In this document: piece by piece, positions 27,558 to 36,011 of the stretch
Layout of the letters: each line of letters begins with the position of its first letter
Position numbering within the stretch: the first letter of the stretch is position 1
Source: Betaproteobacteria bacterium
GTDB lineage: Bacteria; Pseudomonadota; Gammaproteobacteria; Burkholderiales; Casimicrobiaceae
NCBI GenBank assembly: GCA_016720425.1
Contig: JADKKQ010000003.1
Span: forward strand, 310,001 to 374,000
DNA length: 64,000 nt
Direction of reading: 5' to 3'
Program-made: the position numbers and the translations under genes
Notes under the pieces: model-generated
What the model saw: only the letters and a program-made list of their open reading frames with translations
Database searches by the model: none
What the model was told of the DNA's origin: nothing

Positions 27558-28112
27558 ATGGCGCTGCGGGCCACGGTGTTCAAGGTCGAGCTGTCGATCG
27601 CCGACATGGATCGCGGCTACTACCGCGACCACGTGCTGACACTCGCCCGGCACCCGTCGGAGACCGACGAGCGGCTGATGGTCCGCCTGCTCGCCTTCGC
27701 GCTCTGCGCCGACGAGGGGCTCGCCTTCGGCCGCGGGCTGTCTGCCGACGACGAGCCCGACCTGTGGCAGCGCGACCTCACCGGCGTGATCCGGCTGTGG
27801 ATCGACGTCGGGCTGCCCGACGAAAAGACCATCCGCCGCGCCGCGGGGCGAGCCGGCGCCGTGCGCCTCTACGCCTACGGCGGGCGCAGCGTCGGCGTCT
27901 GGTGGGACCGCGTCGGCGCGCGGCTTTCGACCATCGACCGGTTGACCGTGATCGAAATTCCGCGCGAAACCACCGCGGCGCTCGCCGGCCTGGTCGATCG
28001 CTCGATGCGCCTGCAGTGCACGATCCAGGACGGTCACGCGTGGGTGGCCGACGACCGGACCTCGGTGGAGGTGACCCCGCGCTGGCTCAAGGGAGATCCG
28101 GTGCCGCGCTGA
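27558..28112 (+). CDS. yaeQ: YaeQ family protein
   Basis: A 184-residue protein matching the YaeQ family, which has a PD-(D/E)XK nuclease-like fold. Family signatures are ATVFKVELSIADMDRGYYRDHVLTLARHPSETDERLMVRLLAFAL, WIDVGLPDEKTIRRAAGRA and a C-terminal VEVTPRWLKG. Its biochemical role is unsettled; E. coli YaeQ was named for compensating RfaH loss. The start at 27558 is the first sensible codon after the poly-C block, so its promoter cannot be judged. Confidence 0.9.
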   Translation: MALRATVFKVELSIADMDRGYYRDHVLTLARHPSETDERLMVRLLAFALCADEGLAFGRGLSADDEPDLWQRDLTGVIRLWIDVGLPDEKTIRRAAGRAGAVRLYAYGGRSVGVWWDRVGARLSTIDRLTVIEIPRETTAALAGLVDRSMRLQCTIQDGHAWVADDRTSVEVTPRWLKGDPVPR

Positions 28113-28207
28113 GAGGCTGCGGCCCACGTTGCGCATTTCGGCGCGGCACCCGAGAATGTCCGGCGCGGCACCGCTGCCGCGCCGTCGCAAATCCAAGGAG
28201 GCGTTCG

Positions 28208-28354
28208 ATGAGCAAAGGCAAGGCAACCCCGCCGTTCGCAGGCGCCAAGGGCAAGACCGGTGCGCCGGCCGGCACGACGCCGGCGCGGCCCCGCCCCGCG
28301 GCCGTCGTGCCGCGGATTGCCGTGCGCACCCGCGCCAGCCCCAAGGGTCGCTGA
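28208..28354 (+). CDS. Small basic protein (48 aa)
   Basis: A 48-residue lysine/arginine/proline/alanine-rich peptide (MSKGKATPPFAGAKGKTG...). An optimal AAGGAGG ribosome site lies seven bases before the ATG at 28208, which is the main argument that it is real. No hydrophobic segment or cysteine. The composition resembles the disordered N-terminus of the PPK2 protein encoded at 30854. It could bind nucleic acid or polyphosphate through its charge; that is speculation. Confidence 0.65.
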   Translation: MSKGKATPPFAGAKGKTGAPAGTTPARPRPAAVVPRIAVRTRASPKGR

Positions 28355-28361
28355 ACCGTCT

Positions 28362-28435
28362 CAAGGAAACGCCGGGCCGCCCCAAGTTTCCTTGGCCCCC
28401 GCGGGGGGCGGGCTGGGCGCAGCCCGGCCTTGGGG
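28362..28435. terminator. Palindromic element between convergent genes
   Basis: CAAGGAAAC...GTTTCCTTG forms a perfect 9-bp stem (28362-28394), followed by GCCCCC-GC-GGGGGC and CGGGCT-GGGCGC-AGCCCG. It fills the 85-base gap between the 48-aa gene and the convergent hydrolase fusion, a natural place for bidirectional termination. It also resembles C/G-rich intergenic repeats of Burkholderiales. Confidence 0.5.
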
Positions 28436-28439
28436 GCGG

Positions 28440-30674
28440 TCAGTAATCGAGCCACTCGATCTCGGTCACCGGCGGAGCGCCGGTCACGCGGGTGATCGTC
28501 GCCGTCAGCAGGTCGACGCTGTTGTCGAACGCGCCGTGCGCGGCGGCGATGCTCTCGCCGGTGCGGGTGGTGCGCACGCGCGGTGCCGTCACCGGCGTCC
28601 GGGTCGCTCCCGCCAGCCCCGCCTGCAGCCGCACGAGCAGCGGCAGTTCTCGCTCCGCCCAGTAGTCGCCGCTGTTGAACGCCGGATCGAGCGCGCGCTC
28701 CATGCCGAGGAGCGGCATCTTCCGCTCGTCGTCGAGCGCGCGGCTCACGAGGTAGAGCAGCGACTTGCCGTAGAGATTGGCCGCCGCCGAGCCGACCAGA
28801 AAATCGTCCTTCTCGTTCTGCTCCGACAGGTGGTGCAGAAACATCCGCTCCGGCGCGAGCACGGCGGCCGGCGCGCCGACGAAGTGCGCGACCGCGAAGC
28901 GGGCCGAGCAGGCCGCAGCGAACAGCGCGCAGCTGTCGACGCGCACGCCGCCCGCCGCGCGCCCCAGGCGGTCGACGAGGTGTCCGAGCAGGATCGAGCC
29001 GGCCGAGTGCCCGGCGAGATGCAGCTCCAGGGCGCTGCCGGTCGCCGCGAGCGCGGTCCGCAGCTCGGCCAGCGCGCCGGCGAGCAGCGCCAGCAGATGG
29101 CCGTCGCGGGCCCCGCGCTCGGCGTTCTCGCGCATCTCGGACCACAGCCCGCGGACGGTGACCCGCGCCAGACGCTCGACTCCGCGATCCCACTGCTCGT
29201 CGTCGATGCCGAGCAATGCGCCCGAGCGGTCGCCCGTACCGAGGCCGAAGAACGCCCGCACGTGGTCGGCGAAGACGTCCTGCAACGTCTCCAGCGGGCC
29301 GGTCTTCCAGGTGAGAAACAGCGGATAGATGCCGTTGGCGAGCAGGTACGGCGCCACGACGCGGATGCGGGCGATCGACTCGGCCTCGGCGTTGAGACCG
29401 CCGTGCGCATAGACGAGCAGGCGCAGCGGCGCGCCGGCCACCGCTGCCGCCAGCGGCCGCGCGAGCGCGATGTCGCGGACGTAGGCGAGCGCGTCGCCGC
29501 CGACGCCGCGGGTCACGTCGGCCACGTCGACCGCGCCGTCGTTGCCGGCCACCAGCGTGTGGGCGTAGGCGCGGGCTGTGCTCCACGGGTGGTACGCGGG
29601 ATTGCGGAACTCGTGGTCGATCGGCCAGGGATCGTCGGGCGGGTTGTGCGGGTTGCGGGCGGACTCGTCGCGCGTGGACAGCGACCGGCCGCTTCCCACC
29701 GGCCAGCGGACGCCGGCCAGGCGCTCGGTCGAGGGCTCGCAGGGAACGCCGAGCGCGCAGACCCAGGCGTCGGTGGCGTGGATCGCCCAGTCGTCGTAGC
29801 GCAGCACCGCGAAGCCGCGGGCACCCCAGCGCTCGCCCCAGGAGTTCTGCACGACGAAGCCGTGCTCGTTGTAGCCGACCAGCGCGAACGCGTGCCCTCC
29901 GCGCTGCCTGTCCGCCGGATCGGGCAGCGGAATCAGCGGCAGATCGGCGTGCCGGCGCGGCATCGGTGCCGCGGCGACCCGGGCCCAGCCCGGGTGCGTG
30001 CGTGCCGACACGTAGACGGCGCCGATGTCGGCGATCGCTGCCTGCAGGTCGACGACCGATCGGCGGTCGACCCGGTAATAGACGCCCAGCGGGCGCGTGA
30101 TCGCATCGCGCTCCCATCCCTGCTGCGGCGGCAGCAGCACCGCCCTGCCCGCCCGGTTGCGGTACGGCCAGAGCTCGGCGCTGCAGACGCCGTGCTTGTG
30201 CCAGCCCTTCAGCGCCCCGCGGCAGGACGAGCCGTCGTACTGCTCGCCCGGCCACTCGTCGTAGCGGCGCGCGAGCTCGTAGAGCATCCGCGGGCTGACC
30301 GCGGCCACCGGGCCGGCGTGACCGCTGTCGATCGCGCGCGTCCACAGCAGGTAGTTGACGACGCAGGCGAGACCGAAGCCGGTGCAGGCGCCGTCGCGCT
30401 GCTGATCGTCGACCCGGCCGGCCTCGATGTAGCCGGGCAGCCAGCGCGCCACCGACGCGTCGTCGGGCCACAGCGGCGGCAGCGAGCGCAGCGGCGGCGC
30501 GTAGGCGCGGTCGCGCAGGTCCACGCGATCCGGGCGCGCATCGAACAGCCGGCGCGCGTACCCCTCGGCGGCGTTCCGCGGCGCCGACCGGCGGCGCGCC
30601 CGCGGCGTCGAAACCGTCGCTGCCGGTGCCGCCGCGACGGCACCGGTCTTGCCGCGCACTTTCCTGGTCGCCAT
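28440..30674 (-). CDS. Papain-like (C1) peptidase fused to an alpha/beta hydrolase domain
   Basis: A 744-residue two-domain protein. Residues about 45-310 are a C1A-like cysteine peptidase: oxyanion Gln Q91, nucleophile C97 in DQQRDGACTGF, H261 in GGHAFALVGY, and N277 in QNSWGERWGARGFAVL, all with papain spacing. Residues about 415-640 are alpha/beta-hydrolase-like, with VYAHGGLN (HG oxyanion region) and the nucleophile elbow GHSAGS (S557). A basic, disordered N-terminus (1-40) precedes. There is no signal peptide or membrane segment, so it is probably cytosolic. I do not know a named family with this order. It is divergent from the PPK2 gene across 179 bases. Function unknown. Confidence 0.8.
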   Translation of the reverse strand: MATRKVRGKTGAVAAAPAATVSTPRARRRSAPRNAAEGYARRLFDARPDRVDLRDRAYAPPLRSLPPLWPDDASVARWLPGYIEAGRVDDQQRDGACTGFGLACVVNYLLWTRAIDSGHAGPVAAVSPRMLYELARRYDEWPGEQYDGSSCRGALKGWHKHGVCSAELWPYRNRAGRAVLLPPQQGWERDAITRPLGVYYRVDRRSVVDLQAAIADIGAVYVSARTHPGWARVAAAPMPRRHADLPLIPLPDPADRQRGGHAFALVGYNEHGFVVQNSWGERWGARGFAVLRYDDWAIHATDAWVCALGVPCEPSTERLAGVRWPVGSGRSLSTRDESARNPHNPPDDPWPIDHEFRNPAYHPWSTARAYAHTLVAGNDGAVDVADVTRGVGGDALAYVRDIALARPLAAAVAGAPLRLLVYAHGGLNAEAESIARIRVVAPYLLANGIYPLFLTWKTGPLETLQDVFADHVRAFFGLGTGDRSGALLGIDDEQWDRGVERLARVTVRGLWSEMRENAERGARDGHLLALLAGALAELRTALAATGSALELHLAGHSAGSILLGHLVDRLGRAAGGVRVDSCALFAAACSARFAVAHFVGAPAAVLAPERMFLHHLSEQNEKDDFLVGSAAANLYGKSLLYLVSRALDDERKMPLLGMERALDPAFNSGDYWAERELPLLVRLQAGLAGATRTPVTAPRVRTTRTGESIAAAHGAFDNSVDLLTATITRVTGAPPVTEIEWLDY

Positions 30675-30786
30675 TCCGCACTCCGCGTTCGCGCTTGCCG
30701 CGCGGCCGGATTGCCGTCGCGGTGCCTCGCCCGGTGACGCTACACCGCCGGTCGCGCGGGCGTCAACGCGGAGGACCCGCCCGGGC

Positions 30787-30792
30787 GATAAT
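30787..30792 (+). promoter_or_regulatory. Putative -10 box for the PPK2 gene
   Basis: GATAAT 61 bases upstream of the ATG at 30854, in the divergent region with the hydrolase fusion. Confidence 0.4.
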
Positions 30793-30853
30793 GCCAGCTC
30801 ATGTCGGCCGCGACGCGTAGGGCCGGCATCCGATCGACAGGAGGAACGACGCC

Positions 30854-32065
30854 ATGCCCCGCGCACCCGTCCCCGGCAAGCCCCCGCGTTCGCGCGCCAG
30901 GACTGCGCCGGCAAAGCCCGCCACCACCGCGCCCGCGACCGATGCCCCGACGGTGACCGGCAGCCCGCGCGCGGCCGCCACCCCGACGGTGACCGGCACC
31001 CCGAAGGCCGCGGGTGCGCCGCGACCGCGGCGCGTGGCCAGCGGCGACATCGGCCCCACGCGCAGCCAGGAGGCGATCGAGAAGCACGCGGTCGGCGACA
31101 ACGTCGTCGGCGCCACGGTCGCGCAGCTCGAGGCCTTCGGCGACATCCTCGCCGGCCGCTCGCCGCAGGACGCGGCGGCGCTGCTGCGCCAGCTGCTGCA
31201 CGAGCAGGAGCGCAAGGCAGTGACGGTCGCCGCGAGCCCGGACGACGAGCTCGCCGACGACTGGCGCACCGGCGCCTATCCGTACAAGAACCTGATGGCG
31301 CGCAAGACCTACGAGCGGCAGAAGTACCGGCTGCAGGTCGAGCTGCTGAAGCTGCAGGCCTGGGTCAAGGAGACCGGCCAGAAGATCGTCGTGCTGTTCG
31401 AGGGCCGCGACGCCGCCGGCAAGGGCGGCACCATCAAGCGCTTCATGGAGAACCTGAACCCGCGCGGCGCGCGGGTCGTGGCGCTGGAGAAGCCGACCGA
31501 GCTGGAACGCGGCCAGTGGTACTTCCAGCGCTACGTCGAGCACCTGCCGACCGCGGGCGAGATCGTGCTCTTCGACCGCTCGTGGTACAACCGCGCCGGC
31601 GTCGAGCGCGTGATGGGCTTTTGCACGCAGAAGGAGTACCTCGAGTTCATGCGCCAGGCGCCCGAGTTCGAGCGCATGCTGGTGCACAACAACACGCACC
31701 TGGTCAAGTACTGGTTCTCGGTCAGCCGCGCCCAGCAGCGCCGCCGCTTCAAGGAGCGCCAGGTCCACCCGCTGAAGCAGTGGAAGCTGTCGCCGATCGA
31801 CATGGCCTCGCTCGACAAGTGGGACGACTACACCAAGGCCAAGGAGGCGATGTTCTTCTACACCGACACCGCCGACGCGCCGTGGACGGTGATCAAGTCC
31901 GACTGCAAGAAGCGGGCGCGGTTGAACGCGATGCGCTACCTGCTGCACAAGCTGCCGTATTCGAACAAGGACCTCGAACGCATCGGTCCGCTCGACCCGC
32001 TGATCGTCGGCCGCGCGCACGTCGTCTACGAGCGCGGCGAGAAAGTGAGCGAGCCGCTGTTGTGA
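30854..32065 (+). CDS. ppk2: Polyphosphate kinase 2 family protein
   Basis: A 403-residue PPK2. The kinase domain begins near residue 140: Walker A FEGRDAAGKGG (182-192), the PTELERGQWYFQRY segment, and lid/Walker B VLFDRSWYNRAGVERVMGF (from 238). PPK2 enzymes phosphorylate nucleotides using polyphosphate, or the reverse, in the cytosol. The first 65 residues are a disordered Pro/Ala/Thr/Arg-rich tail containing two copies of PTVTG(S/T)P, followed by a helical segment (70-120); this extension is long for the family. AGGAGGAAC precedes the ATG. Its stop overlaps the next gene by four bases. Confidence 0.93.
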   Translation: MPRAPVPGKPPRSRARTAPAKPATTAPATDAPTVTGSPRAAATPTVTGTPKAAGAPRPRRVASGDIGPTRSQEAIEKHAVGDNVVGATVAQLEAFGDILAGRSPQDAAALLRQLLHEQERKAVTVAASPDDELADDWRTGAYPYKNLMARKTYERQKYRLQVELLKLQAWVKETGQKIVVLFEGRDAAGKGGTIKRFMENLNPRGARVVALEKPTELERGQWYFQRYVEHLPTAGEIVLFDRSWYNRAGVERVMGFCTQKEYLEFMRQAPEFERMLVHNNTHLVKYWFSVSRAQQRRRFKERQVHPLKQWKLSPIDMASLDKWDDYTKAKEAMFFYTDTADAPWTVIKSDCKKRARLNAMRYLLHKLPYSNKDLERIGPLDPLIVGRAHVVYERGEKVSEPLL

Positions 32066-33774
32066 GCGCGGCACCCCCCGGTGCGCCGCCGCTCGACCGC
32101 GCGGCGGTCGCGGCGCTGCGCGTGCTGGCGACGCGCTTCGGTGCGGGGACCGCCGCGGCCAAGGCGCGCGCGCTGGCCGCCGCGGCGCGACGGGCGATCG
32201 TCGACGCGCCCACGCTGCTCGCCTATCACGACGCGCTGCTGTTCCTGCTCGCGTACCCGGAAGCGCCCGCGCTCCGCGACGCCGCCGCGCGGGAACTCGC
32301 CCGCGTCGCCGGGACGACCCGCGGCCTGATGCAGCAGGGGCCGGCGGCCGCCCGGCGCGCGCTGGAGCACTCCGGGCTCGCCTGGACGGAGTGGACGATC
32401 GACTTCGGCTTCGACATCGCGCGCTGGCTGGTACGCCGCTTTCCGGCCCACGCCGCGCTGCACTCGTTCGCCGCCGACGGCGTCCCCGCGCGCAGCCTGC
32501 TCGCCGGCGCGCTGCTGCCGCTCGAGTTCGAGCTGGCCGCCGCGGGCAGCGAGGATTCCGCCGCGTTCGTCGCGCAGGCGCGAGGCGCGGCGGCGACGCC
32601 GCTGCGCTGGCTGGTCGATGCCCTGCTGCGCCTGCCCGCCGACGATGTGCTGCGCGACCGGCTGTGGGAGGCCCTGCACCCCTACGTGACGATCCGGCCG
32701 GCAGACGCTGCGCTGTCGCGGACGTTCGTCCGCGGGCTGCGGCGACCGACGTACTTCCACGCGGCGGGACTGCTGCGTTCGGTCGACCCGGCGCGGCTGA
32801 TCCGGCAGGCGCTGCCCCGGCCGCGCCGCCTCGCCGCGGCCGAGCGCCTGTTCATCGTCGACGCCGGACGGGCGATGCTGGCGGCGCTCGGGCGGGAGAC
32901 CGATGCCATCGCCCTCGCCGATCCGACTCGGGTCGCCTGGTACGACCTGCCGCGCGGCGCGTCGATCGCGCTCTACGTGCAGCAGGCGCTGCACCGCAGC
33001 CCGCTCGATGCGCACGTCGGCTTCGTGCTGTTCAAGAACGGCCTTCCGGTCGGCTACGGCGGCGGATGGCCGTTCCTCGGCAGCTGCAGGATCGGCATCA
33101 ACGTCTTCGCGCCCTACCGCGGCGGCGAGTCGGCCTACCTCTTCTGCCAGGTGCTGCGCACCTACGCGCGGCTGTTCGGCGTCGATCGCTTCGTCGCCGA
33201 GCCGTCGCAGTACGGCGGCAGCAACCGCGAGGGCCTGCAGTCGGGCGCCTTCTGGTTCTACTACCGGCTGGGCTTCCGCCCGGTCGACCGCCGGCCCGCC
33301 GCGCTCGCGGCCGAGGCCTTTGCCCGGATCGAGGGCGACCCGGGCCATCGCGAGCCGCTCGCGTCGCTGCGGCGCTTCACCGGCGGCGACATCGCGCTGC
33401 AACTCGGCGGCCCTGCCGCGGCACCGGCCTGCGAGCCCGCGGCGCTCAGCCGGGCCGTGACCGCATGGGTCGACGCGCACCACGCGGGAAACCGCCGGCG
33501 GGCCGAAGCGGCGGCGTTGAGCACCGTCGCGCGGGCGCTCGACCTCGGCGCCGCGGCGCGCTGGAGCGACGGCGAGCGGCACGCGCTGCGTGCGCTGGCA
33601 CCGCTGCTGGCGCTGCTGCCCGGTCTCGCCCGCTGGCCGCTCCGCGACCGCCGCGCGCTGGTCGCACTCATCCGGGCGAAGGCGGGCGACGAGGTGCGTT
33701 TTCACCGACTGCTCGGCGCGCACACCCGGCTGCGCGCCGCGCTGACGACGCTCGCCGCGACCGGGACACGTTAG
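32062..33774 (+). CDS. Unknown protein with GNAT-like region, coupled to PPK2
   Basis: A 570-residue soluble protein starting at a GTG that overlaps the PPK2 stop (GTGA), so it is translationally coupled. Residues about 1-260 are helical and unrecognised. Around 315-410 the pattern VGFVLFKNGLPVGYGGGWPF...IGINVFAPYRGGESAYLFCQVLR...FWFYYRLGFRPV fits a GNAT acetyltransferase core, with RGGESA as a possible acetyl-CoA loop and the terminal LGF typical of the fold. The last 150 residues are helical and arginine-rich. Function unknown; tight coupling implies a joint role with polyphosphate metabolism. Confidence 0.75.
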   Translation: MSAAPPGAPPLDRAAVAALRVLATRFGAGTAAAKARALAAAARRAIVDAPTLLAYHDALLFLLAYPEAPALRDAAARELARVAGTTRGLMQQGPAAARRALEHSGLAWTEWTIDFGFDIARWLVRRFPAHAALHSFAADGVPARSLLAGALLPLEFELAAAGSEDSAAFVAQARGAAATPLRWLVDALLRLPADDVLRDRLWEALHPYVTIRPADAALSRTFVRGLRRPTYFHAAGLLRSVDPARLIRQALPRPRRLAAAERLFIVDAGRAMLAALGRETDAIALADPTRVAWYDLPRGASIALYVQQALHRSPLDAHVGFVLFKNGLPVGYGGGWPFLGSCRIGINVFAPYRGGESAYLFCQVLRTYARLFGVDRFVAEPSQYGGSNREGLQSGAFWFYYRLGFRPVDRRPAALAAEAFARIEGDPGHREPLASLRRFTGGDIALQLGGPAAAPACEPAALSRAVTAWVDAHHAGNRRRAEAAALSTVARALDLGAAARWSDGERHALRALAPLLALLPGLARWPLRDRRALVALIRAKAGDEVRFHRLLGAHTRLRAALTTLAATGTR

Positions 33775-33777
33775 AAT
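33772..33777 (+). promoter_or_regulatory. Putative -10 box for the SET-domain gene
   Basis: TAGAAT overlapping the stop codon of the GNAT-like gene, 64 bases upstream of the ATG at 33841. Confidence 0.35.
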
Positions 33778-33840
33778 CGCGGTCGCGACGGCGGCTGCGT
33801 CGCCCATTCCCCCCCGACGACCGACGACCGACGACCCGCG

Positions 33841-34335
33841 ATGCCCGAAACCGAGAAGAAACGCGACTATTCCGTCCGCCACTCCGCCATCCACGGCCGC
33901 GGCGTGTTCGCCGCCCGCAAGATCCGCAAGGGCAAGACGATCATCGAGTACCGCGGCGATCGGACGACCTGGGACATCGCGTCGCTGCGCCCGGACAGCG
34001 ATCCCGACAACCCCTATCACACCTTCATCTTCGAGTTGTCCGACGGCCGCGTGATCGACGCCGGCGTCAAGGGCAACGCGGCACGCTGGATCAATCACTC
34101 CTGCGATCCCAACTGCATCACCCGCGAGGACGAGAAGGGTCGGGTGTTCATCGAGGCGCTGCACAGGATCCCGCCCGGCGAGGAGCTGACCTACGACTAC
34201 CGGCTTTCGTACGACGGCCGGATCACGCGCAAGGTCCGCGAGGCGTTCGCCTGCCGCTGCGGCATGGCGAAGTGCCGCGGCACGATGCTGCTGGAGAAGA
34301 AAAAGAAGAAGCGCAAGGCCGCCCGCAAGAAGTAG
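33841..34335 (+). CDS. SET-domain protein lysine methyltransferase-like
   Basis: A 164-residue compact SET protein. The SAM/lysine-channel motifs are intact: NHSCDPNC at 85-92 and GEELTYDY at 113-120. A post-SET zinc cysteine set (C138, C140, C145 in CRCGMAKCRG) follows, so the enzyme looks active. The C-terminus is a lysine/arginine tail (KKKKKRKAARKK) that could bind nucleic acid or be a self-methylation site. Bacterial SET proteins modify nucleoid or ribosomal proteins in a few cases; the target here is unknown. Transcribed alone or with the PPK2 operon, 66 bases upstream. Confidence 0.9.
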   Translation: MPETEKKRDYSVRHSAIHGRGVFAARKIRKGKTIIEYRGDRTTWDIASLRPDSDPDNPYHTFIFELSDGRVIDAGVKGNAARWINHSCDPNCITREDEKGRVFIEALHRIPPGEELTYDYRLSYDGRITRKVREAFACRCGMAKCRGTMLLEKKKKKRKAARKK

Positions 34336-34465
34336 CGGCGCCACGGCGCCGGCAAGCGTTCCGGGCAGCGGCGCGTTGCGGCGGCGGCGGCGCACCGGCA
34401 CAATGGGCGAGCGCGCCCGACCGCGTTCGGCGGCACGCCCTCTTCGACTGCCGGAATCCTCTGCC

Positions 34466-35584
34466 ATGGCACGCAAGCGTCCCCTCTCCGCCGCCGGTAC
34501 GCTGGTCGTGCTCGAGCACGTGTCGCAGGTGCTGGCGGACAACCCGCTCGGCGACCCGCACCGGCGCAAGCTGGCCGTCTGGCTGCCGCCGCAGTACGAC
34601 GAGGGCCGCGGTGGCGGTCGCGGCCGGCGCTTCCCGGTGCTCTACGACCTGGTCGGCTTCACCGGCAGCGGGCCGGCGCACACCAACTGGAAGCCGTTCG
34701 GCGACAACGTGCCGGAGCGCGTCGCGCGCCTCGTGCACGACCGCAGGATGGGCCCGGCGATCGTCGTCTTTCCCGACTGCTTCACCGCGTACGGCGGCAA
34801 CCAGTACGTCAACTCGCCGGCGATCGGCCGCTATGCCGACTACCTGACCCGCGAAATCATCCCCTTCGTCGACCGCGAGTTCCGCAGCCTCGCGGCGCGC
34901 GAACACCGCGGCTGCTTCGGCAAGTCCTCGGGCGGCTACGGCGCCATCGTCCACGGCATGAAGTACGCGCGGCACTGGGGTGCCGTCGCCAATCACTCCG
35001 GCGACGCGCATTTCGATTTCGTCTATCGCTGCGACTGGCCCAACACCCTCGACGAACTGGCGCGCTACCGCGAACCCCGGCGCCGCGACGGCGCCTGTGT
35101 CCCGCTGCCGGATGCGCGCGCGCGGCGGCGCCTCGCCGAAGGGCTGGACGACGGCCGCGTGGCGCGCTTCCTCCAAGCCGTCTGGGGCAAGGAGAAGCTC
35201 TCGCTCGGCGAGGGCCACGCGCTGATGAATCTCTGCATGGCCGCGACCTACGATCCCGATCCGGCGGCGCCGCAGGGCTTTCGGCTGCCGTTCGACCTCG
35301 AGACCGGCGAACTCATCCCCGCGCGCTGGCGCAACTGGCGCCGGCACGACCCGATCCACCTCGTCGGCCGCTACCGGGCGAACCTGGCGACGCTGCGCGG
35401 CATCTACATCGACTGCGGCTGGCGCGACCAGTACCATATCCACTACGGTACGCGGATCCTCTCCGCCCGGCTGACCGCGGCCGGGATCGGCCACGTGTAC
35501 CAGGAGTTCGACGACAACCACTCGGACATCGACTATCGGATGGACACCAGCCTGCCGTTTCTCTATCGGGCGCTGAAGCCATGA
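34466..35584 (+). CDS. Putative esterase (esterase D/enterochelin esterase-like)
   Basis: A 372-residue alpha/beta hydrolase of the putative esterase family. The nucleophile elbow is GKSSGG (S154), preceded by FPVLYDLVGFTGSG and AIVVFPDCFTAYGGNQYVNS, and a C-terminal EFDDNHSDIDYR carries the likely catalytic histidine. No signal peptide. ATG at 34466. Substrate unknown. Confidence 0.82.
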   Translation: MARKRPLSAAGTLVVLEHVSQVLADNPLGDPHRRKLAVWLPPQYDEGRGGGRGRRFPVLYDLVGFTGSGPAHTNWKPFGDNVPERVARLVHDRRMGPAIVVFPDCFTAYGGNQYVNSPAIGRYADYLTREIIPFVDREFRSLAAREHRGCFGKSSGGYGAIVHGMKYARHWGAVANHSGDAHFDFVYRCDWPNTLDELARYREPRRRDGACVPLPDARARRRLAEGLDDGRVARFLQAVWGKEKLSLGEGHALMNLCMAATYDPDPAAPQGFRLPFDLETGELIPARWRNWRRHDPIHLVGRYRANLATLRGIYIDCGWRDQYHIHYGTRILSARLTAAGIGHVYQEFDDNHSDIDYRMDTSLPFLYRALKP

Positions 35585-35615
35585 CGGGCCACGGCCCATG
35601 TGCAGGTCATCGGCC

Positions 35616-35993
35616 ATGAAGGGCCCGGCCGACCGCAATGTGCAGGGCGGCACGCTCGCACCCTGCTCGACGTCGCCGCGCACCGGCTTCTTCCGCGATG
35701 GTTGCTGCAACACCGGCCCCGAGGACCACGGCCTGCACGTCATCTGTGCCCGGATGACGGCCGAGTTCCTCGCCTACTCGCGCGCACAGGGCAACGACCT
35801 GACGACGCCCGCGCCCGAGTTCGGCTTTCCGGGACTGAAGCCGGGCGACCGCTGGTGCCTGTGCGCCGGTCGCTGGCGCGAAGCCTACGCGGCCGGGCGG
35901 GCGCCGCCGGTCGTGCTTGCGGCGACCCACGAGGAAGCGCTGGCCGTCGTTCCGCTGGCGGCGTTGCGCGAGCATGCGCTGGACGGCGACTGA
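35616..35993 (+). CDS. DUF2237 family protein
   Basis: A 125-residue protein with the highly conserved DUF2237 body: NVQGGTLAPCSTSPRTGFFRDGCCNTGPEDHGLHVICARMTAEFL, then RAQGNDLTTPAPEFGFPGLKPGDRWCLCAGRW and VVLAATHEEAL. Conserved cysteines and histidine suggest metal or redox chemistry, but no function is established. I use the ATG at 35616, next to the conserved start; an earlier ATG at 35598 is possible. Confidence 0.9.
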   Translation: MKGPADRNVQGGTLAPCSTSPRTGFFRDGCCNTGPEDHGLHVICARMTAEFLAYSRAQGNDLTTPAPEFGFPGLKPGDRWCLCAGRWREAYAAGRAPPVVLAATHEEALAVVPLAALREHALDGD

Positions 35994-36011
35994 GAGGCCG
36001 AGAGTCTTTCG

